Shown here piece after piece: positions 1 through 8,192 of a DNA stretch of 64,000 nt. A program made the translations under genes and the position numbers. The notes under the pieces are model-generated. The model did no database searches, was not told the DNA's origin, and saw only the letters and a list, made by a program, of their open reading frames with translations. Every line of letters starts with the position of its first letter. Position 1 is the stretch's first letter. The DNA is from an uncultured bacterium (GTDB lineage: Bacteria > Acidobacteriota > Thermoanaerobaculia > Thermoanaerobaculales > Thermoanaerobaculaceae): NCBI GenBank assembly GCA_937924755.1, contig CALEVZ010000046.1, positions 21,100 through 85,099 on the forward strand. The letters run 5' to 3'.

Positions 1-1
1 C

Positions 2-469
2 GTCCTGCGGCGCGCCGCCATCCTCCACGACGTCGGCAAGATCGGCGTGCCCGAGCAGGTGCTCAACAAGGTGGGAGCGCTCACCGAGGAGGAAATGGCG
101 CAGCTGCAGAGGCATGTGGACCTGGGGATCGAGATCCTCGCCCCGGTGGAGTTTCTCAAACCGGTACTGGAGGTGGTGAAGTACCACCAGGAGCGTTGGG
201 ACGGTGATACCAGGGCGCGCTACCCCGGCTACTATGGCCTGCGCGGCGAGGAAATCCCCATCGGCGCCCGCATCATTGCCGTGGCCGACGCCTACGACGC
301 CATGACCCACGATCGCCCGTACCGCCCCGCCATGTCCAAGGAGGCGGCGCGGGCGGAGCTGTGGCGCTGCGCCGGCAGCCAGTTCGACCCCATGGTGGTC
401 GCCGCCGCCGTCCGCGTCCTCGATCGAGCGTCCGGCGACATCTCCAGCGACAGTCGGTACCTGGTATAG
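2..469 (+). CDS. HD-GYP domain cyclic-di-GMP phosphodiesterase, C-terminal part (5' end outside window)
   Basis: The frame is open from base 2, so the gene begins before the window; an internal ATG at 47 is not the true start. Visible are the HD motif in ILHDVGKIG, a second metal-site histidine pair in KYHHQERWDG-like context (KYHQERWDG here), and the block IPIGARIIAVADAYDAMT followed by HDRPYR, all typical of HD-GYP proteins, which hydrolyse cyclic-di-GMP. The usual GYP triplet reads ARYPGYYGL with a few extra residues before it, so the signature is degenerate. The N-terminal sensor or receiver part cannot be seen. Family call is strong; activity is inferred. Confidence 0.88.
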   Translation, partial: VLRRAAILHDVGKIGVPEQVLNKVGALTEEEMAQLQRHVDLGIEILAPVEFLKPVLEVVKYHQERWDGDTRARYPGYYGLRGEEIPIGARIIAVADAYDAMTHDRPYRPAMSKEAARAELWRCAGSQFDPMVVAAAVRVLDRASGDISSDSRYLV

Positions 470-725
470 CCTTTTTGGCGTTCTTCACGTTTTCCCTGGG
501 ATGCTCGCCGCCACTCGCGGGTCGGGCGGTGCCCGGCGGACCGCCTGCGAGCCCCCTGGCGCCCCAGCGGCCGGGGCACCCGGCCGGATGCTTTCTGCCA
601 CCAGCCGGGTTGCGCGGAATTGGAGGCACTCGGCGCGCCGAAGTCCCCCTCCGGTCGCCCGTCGGGTTCCCACCAGTGTGGACGCCGCGCCGCTTCCTTC
701 GGCCGTCGCACCGCCGTCGGGGCGG

Positions 726-731
726 TACAAT
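726..731 (+). promoter_or_regulatory. Candidate -10 element of the bacterioferritin gene
   Basis: TACAAT lies 26 nt before the ATG, with a GGAGGAG-type ribosome binding site between. No convincing -35 hexamer is visible at the normal distance. The preceding 470-725 stretch shows no other recognisable feature. Confidence 0.4.
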
Positions 732-757
732 CGATTTCGACGTGCACGGGAGGAGTC

Positions 758-1267
758 ATGCACGAGAAGAGCATCGGTCATTTGAACGCCGCCCTGGCCG
801 ACGAACTGGCCGCCATCCACCAGTACATGTACTTCCACTTCCACCTCGCCGATCTGGGGTATGGGCCGCTGGCCAACCTTTTGAAACGGACGGCCATCCA
901 GGAGATGCTTCACGCCGAACGGCTGGCCGAGCGGATCCTTTTCCTGGGCGGGGAGGTGGAGATGGTGGTGGGCCGTGAGGTGGCCAAGATCCACGAACCC
1001 ACCGCCATGCTCGAGCGCGCCAAGCAGCTGGAGCAGGAGTCCATCGAGATGTACAACCGCTTCGCCATCGCCTGCGGCGCTCACGCCGATTCCGCCTCCA
1101 AGCAGCTGTTCGAGGACCTGGTGGTCGCCGAGGAGGTGCACTGGGACAGCTTCGACCGCCAGGCGGATTTCTTGGCCCGCTTCGGGGAGCCCTACCTGGC
1201 GCTGCAGTCCTTCGGCGGATCAGGGGGTGGGGCCGCCGGCGGCGGCGAGGGACCGGCAGCGCCATAA
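758..1267 (+). CDS. bfr: Bacterioferritin
   Basis: 169-residue four-helix-bundle ferritin that oxidises Fe(II) and stores it as a mineral core. Diiron-site glutamates and histidines are visible in ADELAAIHQY, EMLHAERLAERI, EQESIEMY and EEVHWDSF. The methionine in EMLHAE sits where bacterioferritin has its haem-ligand Met52, supporting the haem-binding subfamily. The ATG at 758 is chosen because GGAGGAG precedes it and the family N-terminus (short, starting just before helix A) fits; the frame is open further upstream but that extension has no family resemblance. The glycine/alanine-rich C-terminal tail is longer than usual. Its 3' end faces the minus-strand gene ending at 1300. Confidence 0.9.
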   Translation: MHEKSIGHLNAALADELAAIHQYMYFHFHLADLGYGPLANLLKRTAIQEMLHAERLAERILFLGGEVEMVVGREVAKIHEPTAMLERAKQLEQESIEMYNRFAIACGAHADSASKQLFEDLVVAEEVHWDSFDRQADFLARFGEPYLALQSFGGSGGGAAGGGEGPAAP

Positions 1268-1299
1268 AGAATCGCGAAAATAGTGAGTACCTGGTACCC

Positions 1300-4200
1300 T
1301 CAAAAGGGCACCGTGAACACTCTGCCACCGACGTCCGCCACCGCCAGGGTGCGGCCGTCGGGCAGGGCCGCCAGGCCGGTGGGGCGCACCTGCCGCTCGC
1401 CCGAGGAGAGGGACAGGGTGGCGGCGAGTGTGCCGTCGGGGCGGAAGATCCGAATCTCCCCCGCCAGCGGCACCGACGCTGCCACCGTGCCTCCGGGAAG
1501 GACCGCCAGGTAGGGTTCGGAGAAGGCCTCCTCCCGTAGCCCGGGAACCGCCACCTGGACAAGGAAAGCCCCGTTTTCATCAAAGACCTGAAGGCGGGCG
1601 TTGCCGTTGTCCGCCACCCATACCCGCCCCGCCTGGTCCACGGCGATCCCCACCGGGTTGGAGAACTGGCCCGGCCCCCGCCCCCGCCCTCCCCAGGAGG
1701 TTTCCCGGCGACCTTCCGGGTCGAAGCGGACAACCCGGGAGTTGCCGGTGTCGGCGACGAACACCTGGCCGCGGGCATTGACGGCGATTCCGCGAGGTCC
1801 GAAGAACTCCCCGCTCCAGGCCCGGCGCAGCTCCCCTTCGGCGGAGAAGACCTGCACCCGGTGGTTCCAGGTGTCGGCCACGTACACCTCGCCCGTGGGT
1901 CCCACCGCCACCCCGCAGGGCTGGTTGAACTCCCCCGGCCCGTCCCCTTCGCGACCCCACCCGAGCAGTGGGCGCAACTGTTGATTCAACTTGAGGATGC
2001 GATGATGCTCGAAGTCGCACACGTAGACGGCTCCGTCCTGCCCCACGGCCAGGCCGCGGGGCTGACCAAGGCGCTCCAGCGGAACTGCCGTGGCCACCAC
2101 CGGCGGAGTGGGCACGGGGGAGGGGGCGACGGGCGTGCGGACGGTCATTTCCAGCGGCAAGGCCCCCTGCCCGCGCACCGCGTATAGCGTCACGTCGCCC
2201 TGGGAAAACACCGGTCGCAGCAGCTCGGGCCAGCGGGTGAAAGCGGCCCCGGCTTGGGGACCGTAGCGCTCCCGCTCGGCGCGCCCTACCAGCACGAACG
2301 CCGCTTTGTACCGCGCCAGCGCCGCCGCCACCTGCCGCGGCTCGGGGGAGGTGTAGACAGCCTCCACCGCCCGGGCCCGGGTCAGGATGTCACCGTGCCG
2401 CTGGCTGCGCTGAATGAGGTGGTACTCCCACCCCACCACGATGGGCAGCCCGGTGTGCATGGCCGCCCTGGCGTACTGTTGATACGCCGGCCCGTGGGCC
2501 TCCACCAGGGTGGGGGTGCCGGGCACGAAGCGGTTGAGAAAGTCGAAGGCCCTCGCCTCGTGGGGGGAGGTGAGGCGGAGGAACGCCTGCCCGTCCAGGG
2601 TCCAGCGAGGTCCGGGAGTGTGGCGGTAGAGGAGTCGTCCCCATGCGCCGGTGACCGAGGTGAACGCCGAGGCCGCCAGAACCACGGCGAGGGCGGCGCG
2701 CCAGGTGACCCCGATGCGACCCCCCACCGCCGGCAGCACCTCGGTGAGTGTCACCCCGCCGGCCACCGCCAGCAACAGCAGGGCCTCGAAGTGGTACTTA
2801 AACACCGTGTTCATGCGGTCCCACACGAAGACCACCTCGCACGCCGCTGTCATGGCGAAGGCCAGGGAGGCGAGGAACGCCGCCCCGCGCACCCCTTGCG
2901 GGGTATCGCGGCGAAGGGCCAGCAGACCCGCTGCCAGGGCCGCCCCGACGGCCAGGGGCAGGGCCGCCGGTAGGGAGGCGGGGCGACCCAGGAGGCGGAG
3001 CAGAAACTCCATGGCCACCGCCAGCCCTCCCAGGATCAGCAGAATTCTACCGGTCAGCGGGTTCCACACCCACCCGGGGGTTTCGGGGCGGGGGGAGGGG
3101 CGGTGGGCCAGCCCCGGCACCAGCAGTACCACGAAGACTCCCAGCACCAGCAGGTAGCCGGTGAGGGGGGCGTAGGGCCCCGCCTCCCACCCCCAGTGCC
3201 GGGGGGGAGAGACGAAGCTGGCCCAGAACGGCCGGAAGACCAGCCAGGCGCAGCCCAGCAGCAGGGCAGGCAGCAGCACCACCCGGCCCAGGGCGGCCGA
3301 GGCCGTGCGGCGGGACCGATGCCACCACCCCAGCGCCGCTGAGCCCGCCACCAGGGCCGTCACCGTGGGCAGGCTCCAGCCGTTGGTGACGGTGATGGCC
3401 CCGGCGGTCACGGCGGTGGCCAGCAGCAGGGTGAGAGTGGCCGCCGGGCTGCGCCGCCCATTGTCCGGCAAGGCCAGGCGAAGGGTCAGGGCCGCCAGCG
3501 TCACCACCAAGGGGGCCGCCAGCAGGTGCGCGTGCAGGTCGGCAAACAGCAGGCTCCAGAAGGGGTACTCGTTGATCGCCGGGGGAAAGACCCGGCTGGT
3601 CGCCCAGAAGTAGTCGAAGTTGATAACCTTGCGGGAAATGGCCTCCACCGGCCCGGCTAGGTTGCCGGCCAGCAAGGCCAGGGCGGCGGCGTACACCCCG
3701 CTACGGAGGCGGCCGGTGAGGCTCACCGCCGCGGCAAAGGCCGCCGCCGCCAGCAACCCCGCCACGGCGGCAACCCCCAGGTTGAAGGAGTACGCCGGCG
3801 CAGCACCCAGGGTCTTGCCCCACGCCGCCACCATGAACTGACCGAAGTAGCTGTAGTGCAGGGAGGAACCGGCGAACCAGGGCTCCGTGGGAGGCAACGA
3901 GGCGGTGCGGTCCAGGGCGTTCAGGATGGCGAAGTCCATGGGCTTCTCGCCCCAGAACACCTCCGGATGGGCGGCGCGGAAGAATAGAAACAGAGCAAAG
4001 GCTCCCCACACCACCGCCTCAGTGACCCAGCGCTCCCGCCCCGACACCGGCGGAGGGCGGCGGGTGGCGGCCAGCACTGCCCCCGCCAGCACCGCCAGGA
4101 GCGTCACCAGGTCGGCCCGGACAAAGCGCATCCACCCGAGGCTCACCGCAAGCCAGGCGATGGCGGCAAAGCCCAATGCTCCCAAAACCTTGGCGAGGGC

Positions 4201-6105
4201 CCACAGGCCCGGACCGGGCCATCCGGCGCGGGCCAGCACCCGCCAGGCCAGCCACCCCAGCAGCTGCAGCAGGACCACCCACCCCACCGTGGCCGCCCAG
4301 GAGGAGGTGAGGAGCCAGCGGGGAATCAGGGGCGCCGCCTCCCCCGGCGGGCCGTCGGCCAGCAGCAGGTCGTCCCGGCTCAAGGGGAGGGACGGCAGGG
4401 CGGCGAGGATGGCCGCCTCCACCTCGGCCGCGCTCAGGGGCCTGACCTTTCGAAAGATCACCACCTTGGGGTGGTCGTACACGGAGAAGGACTCGTCAGC
4501 CAGCTCCGAAGGGAGCTCTAGGCCCAAAAGGCCGGGTCGAGCGGTGAACACCTGCTCCAGCCGGAACCCCAGGTCTCCCGCCCAGAGCAGGCGAAAGAAG
4601 CGGGCGCTGACCGGGAAGGTGGCCTCGGCCCGGGTCACCGAGCCCGGGATTCGGCGGGTGGGAAAGGCCACCACGTCGGCGGCGGCCAGCTCGGCGGCCA
4701 GCCGCCGCGCCTTGGCCTCGGAGTCGGGCTCGTAGAAGGGGAACTGCACCCCCCGATAGCGCTCCGGGGAGCGGTCCGGCAGGTGGAAGGGGAACCCCTC
4801 GTCCCACTCGGGGGTGAGCACGCGGCTTCCCGCCGGCACGTGCTCGTACAACCAGGCGGAAGCCTGCCGCACGGGGTGCTCTCGCGCATAAATGGAGGCA
4901 AACGCTGCGGCGTACAGGGCGGTAAGCGCCAGCACGGCGAACCGCAGCCAGCGACCGCCTCGGCCCCGCTCGGCCCAGTGCGTCAAGACCGCCGCCCCCC
5001 ACAGGCACAGCAGCGGCACGATGGGGAGCAGGTAGCGGGGGTACTTGATCTCGAAGGAGGCGTTGATGAGCAAAAACGGCACCACCCACGCCAGCAGCAG
5101 CCACTCCGCCGCCGGAGTGCGCCGCCGCAGACGGGTCAGCAGGCCCACCAGCGCCACCACCCCCGGAAGGGGCCCCATCCCCCACAGTACCAACTCCCGC
5201 ACCTCGTACAGCAGAAGCGGCGCCCCCACGTACTGGTGGGTGTAGGGATACAGCCCCGCCTGGCGCACCATCCGGCTCTGCTCCAGCACGTCGGCGACGA
5301 AGCGTGTGTGGGAAAGGACCGCGTAGGGCTGGGCAAGGAGGAAAGCAGCCATAGCAGCGCCGCTGGCAGCGGCGCCGGCCGCCAGGGCGGCACGCAGCGA
5401 CCCGCGCCGCACTGCGAAAACCGCCAGGCCCAGCCCCAGGGGGAGCCCCAGGGGCGCCGCCGAGATCTTGGTGGCCAGGGCCAGCCCCACCACCGCTCCG
5501 GCCGCCCCCCAGTGCCTGGTACTCACCCCGTCTACCGCTCGCAGCAGCAGCGCCAGCGCGGCCAGCACCAGGAAGGTCAGGGGCACGTCGTTGGTGAGAA
5601 AGTGCGAGTTCTGCAGGTGCGTGACGGTGAGCGCCAAAAGCGCCGCCGCCAGCAGGCCCACCCCCTCGCCGAACAGGCGCCGGCCCAACAGTCCCAGCAG
5701 AAACACCGTGGCCGCCCCCCACAGGGCCGCCAGTCCCCGCCCCACCCGCACCGCCAGGTCGTATTCGCTGATGCCCGGGTAGAACAGCTTGGCCCCCGCC
5801 ACCGCCAGGCGCGTCACGTACATGGGGAACGACCCGTAGGCGTAAAAGCGCGGGTCCAGCTGCAGCGGCGAGAAGGAAATGGTCGCCACCGCCTCGGCCA
5901 CCCGCCGCTCGTCGGGGTGGAAGTAGTGCCACCCATCCCAGCCGATGCCGAACAGGCGCAGCCCCAGGGCAAGGGCGGTAATGGTCAGAAGTACACCGCG
6001 GAACCGCCCCGCCGGGAGAGCACCGCTGGGAAGGGCGGCCTCGTCGGGGCGAGTCGTCAAGGGCGCCGGCTGGCCCTCGCGATGGGTCGGTTGGTGTTGG
6101 CTCAT
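1300..6105 (-). CDS. Giant membrane protein: GT39-type glycosyltransferase + DUF2298 + NHL beta-propeller
   Basis: About 1600 residues. The N-terminal ~550 residues are a polytopic GT39/ArnT-like domain with the HPDERR motif in the first periplasmic loop, as in dolichyl/undecaprenyl-phosphate-sugar-dependent transferases. Residues ~570-1290 form a second multi-TM unit of the DUF2298 (Chlor_Arch_YYY) family, recognisable by SSLHYSYFGQFMVA and FADLHAHLLAAP. The C-terminal ~230 residues carry five or six NHL repeats (GVAVGPTGEVYVADTWNHRV and similar), a predicted extracytoplasmic propeller. Probably transfers a sugar from a lipid carrier to an exported acceptor; substrate unknown. ATG 6105 has a purine-rich AGGAAGG directly against it; a TTG at 6204 is an alternative in-frame start. 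Confidence 0.82.
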   Translation of the reverse strand: MSQHQPTHREGQPAPLTTRPDEAALPSGALPAGRFRGVLLTITALALGLRLFGIGWDGWHYFHPDERRVAEAVATISFSPLQLDPRFYAYGSFPMYVTRLAVAGAKLFYPGISEYDLAVRVGRGLAALWGAATVFLLGLLGRRLFGEGVGLLAAALLALTVTHLQNSHFLTNDVPLTFLVLAALALLLRAVDGVSTRHWGAAGAVVGLALATKISAAPLGLPLGLGLAVFAVRRGSLRAALAAGAAASGAAMAAFLLAQPYAVLSHTRFVADVLEQSRMVRQAGLYPYTHQYVGAPLLLYEVRELVLWGMGPLPGVVALVGLLTRLRRRTPAAEWLLLAWVVPFLLINASFEIKYPRYLLPIVPLLCLWGAAVLTHWAERGRGGRWLRFAVLALTALYAAAFASIYAREHPVRQASAWLYEHVPAGSRVLTPEWDEGFPFHLPDRSPERYRGVQFPFYEPDSEAKARRLAAELAAADVVAFPTRRIPGSVTRAEATFPVSARFFRLLWAGDLGFRLEQVFTARPGLLGLELPSELADESFSVYDHPKVVIFRKVRPLSAAEVEAAILAALPSLPLSRDDLLLADGPPGEAAPLIPRWLLTSSWAATVGWVVLLQLLGWLAWRVLARAGWPGPGLWALAKVLGALGFAAIAWLAVSLGWMRFVRADLVTLLAVLAGAVLAATRRPPPVSGRERWVTEAVVWGAFALFLFFRAAHPEVFWGEKPMDFAILNALDRTASLPPTEPWFAGSSLHYSYFGQFMVAAWGKTLGAAPAYSFNLGVAAVAGLLAAAAFAAAVSLTGRLRSGVYAAALALLAGNLAGPVEAISRKVINFDYFWATSRVFPPAINEYPFWSLLFADLHAHLLAAPLVVTLAALTLRLALPDNGRRSPAATLTLLLATAVTAGAITVTNGWSLPTVTALVAGSAALGWWHRSRRTASAALGRVVLLPALLLGCAWLVFRPFWASFVSPPRHWGWEAGPYAPLTGYLLVLGVFVVLLVPGLAHRPSPRPETPGWVWNPLTGRILLILGGLAVAMEFLLRLLGRPASLPAALPLAVGAALAAGLLALRRDTPQGVRGAAFLASLAFAMTAACEVVFVWDRMNTVFKYHFEALLLLAVAGGVTLTEVLPAVGGRIGVTWRAALAVVLAASAFTSVTGAWGRLLYRHTPGPRWTLDGQAFLRLTSPHEARAFDFLNRFVPGTPTLVEAHGPAYQQYARAAMHTGLPIVVGWEYHLIQRSQRHGDILTRARAVEAVYTSPEPRQVAAALARYKAAFVLVGRAERERYGPQAGAAFTRWPELLRPVFSQGDVTLYAVRGQGALPLEMTVRTPVAPSPVPTPPVVATAVPLERLGQPRGLAVGQDGAVYVCDFEHHRILKLNQQLRPLLGWGREGDGPGEFNQPCGVAVGPTGEVYVADTWNHRVQVFSAEGELRRAWSGEFFGPRGIAVNARGQVFVADTGNSRVVRFDPEGRRETSWGGRGRGPGQFSNPVGIAVDQAGRVWVADNGNARLQVFDENGAFLVQVAVPGLREEAFSEPYLAVLPGGTVAASVPLAGEIRIFRPDGTLAATLSLSSGERQVRPTGLAALPDGRTLAVADVGGRVFTVPF

Positions 6106-6235
6106 CCTTCCTGCAGCGCCGCCGGAGCAGGACAGGGTACCGCTGCTGCTGGTTGCGCCTGCGGCGTGGTGCGCACGATAGCGCAGCAGGGCGAGGGGCT
6201 TCAACGGTCGATCCCGGCCGAAGTCGGCGGGATAG

Positions 6236-6352
6236 CCGTGTCCGTGCCCGTGTCCGTGCCCCTGGGATCGCGGGCCTCTGGCCCGCCGTCATGGACGGTG
6301 CGACCTGCCGCGATCGTCCCGGTGTCCGTGACCGCGTCGGTCTCCGTGCCCG
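6236..6352 (+). repeat. GTGTCCGTG-type short repeats in a gene-free stretch
   Basis: A 12-mer, CCGTGTCCGTGC, occurs twice in tandem at 6236-6259. Related GTGTCCGTGACC and TCTCCGTGCC units follow at 6321-6352. The 13-mer CCGTGACCGCGTC at 6326-6338 occurs again in inverted orientation at 16856-16868, in another intergenic region. Apart from these repeats the 6106-6408 interval holds no gene I can support; it contains the upstream region of the giant membrane protein, whose promoter is not clear. Confidence 0.65.
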
Positions 6353-6408
6353 GGAAGCGGGCGTGTCGGTGACCGGTGTCGGCTGCGGCGAGTGGCGATG
6401 GTAAGGCG

Positions 6409-6609
6409 TTACTCTAGGGTCGGGGTCTTGCGGGGAGGGTCGAGGGGAGGGGCGTGCCTCCCCCGCCGGCGCCGGGCTACCGCCCGGCGGAGGAGGTGTT
6501 CGACCTGTTCGTTCACCGAGCGCAGCTCGTCCGCGGCGCAGCGCTGCAGCTCCTCCCACGGGTCAGGGGGGATGCGCAGCAAGAAGGTCTTCTTCGCCGC
6601 CGCGAGGCC
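6409..6609 (-). pseudogene. Ribbon-helix-helix (Arc-like) DNA-binding protein, apparently without a start codon
   Basis: The frame encodes KKTFLLRIPPDPWEELQ, then an ADELRSVNEQ helix and EHLLRRAVARR. This is the Arc/MetJ-type ribbon-helix-helix pattern often encoded directly after SPFH/Band 7 genes. Between the upstream in-frame TGA and the conserved beta strand there is no ATG or GTG; the only TTG (6582) would remove the DNA-contacting strand. It follows the SPFH fragment by 1-2 nt. Because the neighbouring pieces are also damaged I read it as a remnant, but a non-standard start or a sequencing error is possible. The arginine-rich, proline-rich tail is unlike the family. Confidence 0.6.
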
Positions 6610-6610
6610 G

Positions 6611-6990
6611 TCAGGAGAGGGTGCCGGCGTTGATCACCGGGTGGGCTTCCCGCTCCCCGCACAGCACCACCAAAAGGTTGGACACCGTGGCGGCGTGACG
6701 CTCGTCATCGAGCCGCACGATGCGGTTGCGGGGGAACTTCTCGAGGACCATCTGCACCATGCCCACGGCCCCTTCGACGATTTTCTGGCGCGCCGCGATG
6801 ATGGCCGAGGCCTGCTGGCGCTGCAGCATGGCCCCGGCGATTTGGGGGGCGTAGGCGAGGTGCGACAGCCGCACCTCCAACACCTCCACCCCGGCCCTGG
6901 GCAGGCACTCCTGCAGCTCCCGCTCCAGCGCCGCCGACACCTCGCCGTGCAGGGTGAGCTCCACCTGGCAGCCGGAGCGCCGCAGGTTCT
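6611..6990 (-). pseudogene. C-terminal fragment of an SPFH/Band 7 domain protein
   Basis: The last ~120 residues match the end of SPFH-domain (stomatin/prohibitin-like) membrane-associated proteins: [40 protein letters not shown] and [10 protein letters not shown]. The N-terminal membrane anchor and most of the SPFH domain are absent. Upstream in the same frame the sequence becomes arginine-rich nonsense, whereas another frame carries a different protein. The upper boundary (about 6990) is approximate. Interpreted as a truncated gene fused to the tail of a beta-helix gene by deletion or rearrangement. Confidence 0.7.
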
Positions 6991-6999
6991 GCAAGCCCT

Positions 7000-7997
7000 T
7001 GTCGTGTAGAAGGCGCCGTCCTTGCGCAGCAGCAGGATTCCGACGGTGTGGGAGGCGAGTCCCTCCCCGGCGCTTAACGCCGGAAAGTACTGGCCGTAGG
7101 TTTTGGCGCCGCCCCGGTCGGCGAAGGTGCAAGAGCCGATCACCGCCCCGGCCACCCCGCCGCCCACGGTCGGCGAACCCGACACCCGGGCCGAGGCGGG
7201 AAACCCCAGCGGATCTGTCACTACGTCGGGGTAGGCGATGGTGGCGTGGGTTCCGGGGACACCGGCGACCAGGGAGTCGGCGAAGACCAGGCTCGAAGAG
7301 TTGCTGGCGATCAGGGGGAGGTGCGCCTCCCACGGCGACTGGTTAGTCGCGACGTTGGCGAGAAAGGCGTTGCCCCTGGCCTCCGGGCGCCAGGAGGCGG
7401 TGACCCACAGCGCCGCTTTGCCTCCCACCAGCACGCGGTTTTCCGTCACGGTGCCGGAATTGTCGGCGATGAGGTTGCCGATCAGCTCGATGGTGGTGGC
7501 GAGGCCGGCGGAGACAAAGACGCTTCCCCCGTTGGCGCTCCCGCTGGCGGTCTGGCAGCGGTTGCCGACGATGGGGGTGGTCCGCAGGTGGCCCACCCCG
7601 CTGCCGGTAGGACGCCGGCGCAGGCCGCCGCCGGTGAGGGTGAGGTTTTCCACCACCAGCGTGCTGCTGAAGCCCTCCGCGTCTAAGGTACCACCCGTAC
7701 CCCCGGCATCCACGACGGGCAGGGCCGGGTCGCGGCTGCAGGCGGCAAACCCCTGCCACCAAACTCCGGAGAGGTGCGGTGTGGCGGAGGCCAGGCGGGC
7801 GTCGCTGCGCAGGCGTTCGGAAAAGGTACCGATGGCCACCCGGATCTTCTAATGGCCGCGGCCGCCTGGGCGGTATCCACCGCCGCCTGGATGGAACTGT
7901 GGGTGCCCCCGGGGCCCACGGTGTGAACCGCGGCGCCGGCAGCCGTCGCCGCGAGAACTGCCGCGAGACTCCATGGGGAACAGAGCGGACGTGCCAC
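7000..7997 (-). pseudogene. Secreted parallel beta-helix (pectin-lyase-like) protein, frameshifted and truncated
   Basis: A GTG at 7997, preceded by AGGAG, begins a signal peptide (MARPLCSPWSLAAVLAATAA) followed by VHTVGPGGTHSSIQAAVDTA, the usual opening of right-handed beta-helix proteins. Near 7850 the frame shifts by one base; the continuation (IRVAIGTFSERL, then LVVENLTLTGGG, TIELIGNLIADNSGT and RVLVGGKAALWV) is in another frame down to about 7010, where it runs into the SPFH fragment. The C-terminal part is therefore lost. Presumably once exported; substrate unknown. Upstream, 7998-8192 is the divergent spacer to the carbamoyltransferase. Confidence 0.7.
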
Positions 7998-8156
7998 GAC
8001 GTGAGCTCCTGGTGCTCCCGGCCTCTTAAGGATTCTTTCCCCGTGCTTGCCTTGTTCGGGAAGCCGGCGGAGTGTGGCGGGCTCTGGCGCTCCTTGTCAA
8101 ATTCGCGGCATCTCGCTGGCACCGGGCACCGCCTGCGGCTCGGCGACGGGCGCGGG

Positions 8157-8162
8157 TACAAT
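8157..8162 (+). promoter_or_regulatory. Candidate -10 element for the carbamoyltransferase operon
   Basis: TACAAT lies 30 nt before the ATG at 8193, in the divergent spacer with the beta-helix pseudogene. No good -35 match is visible. An AGGGGGG purine run about 12 nt before the ATG may serve as ribosome binding site. Confidence 0.35.
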
Positions 8163-8192
8163 GGCGCGCCTGCGAGGGGGGCGTCAGCGACC

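Noticed and set aside
6392..7009. Plus-strand open frame of 205 codons over the decayed region
   Set aside because: It is antisense to the recognisable SPFH and ribbon-helix-helix sequences and has no family resemblance.
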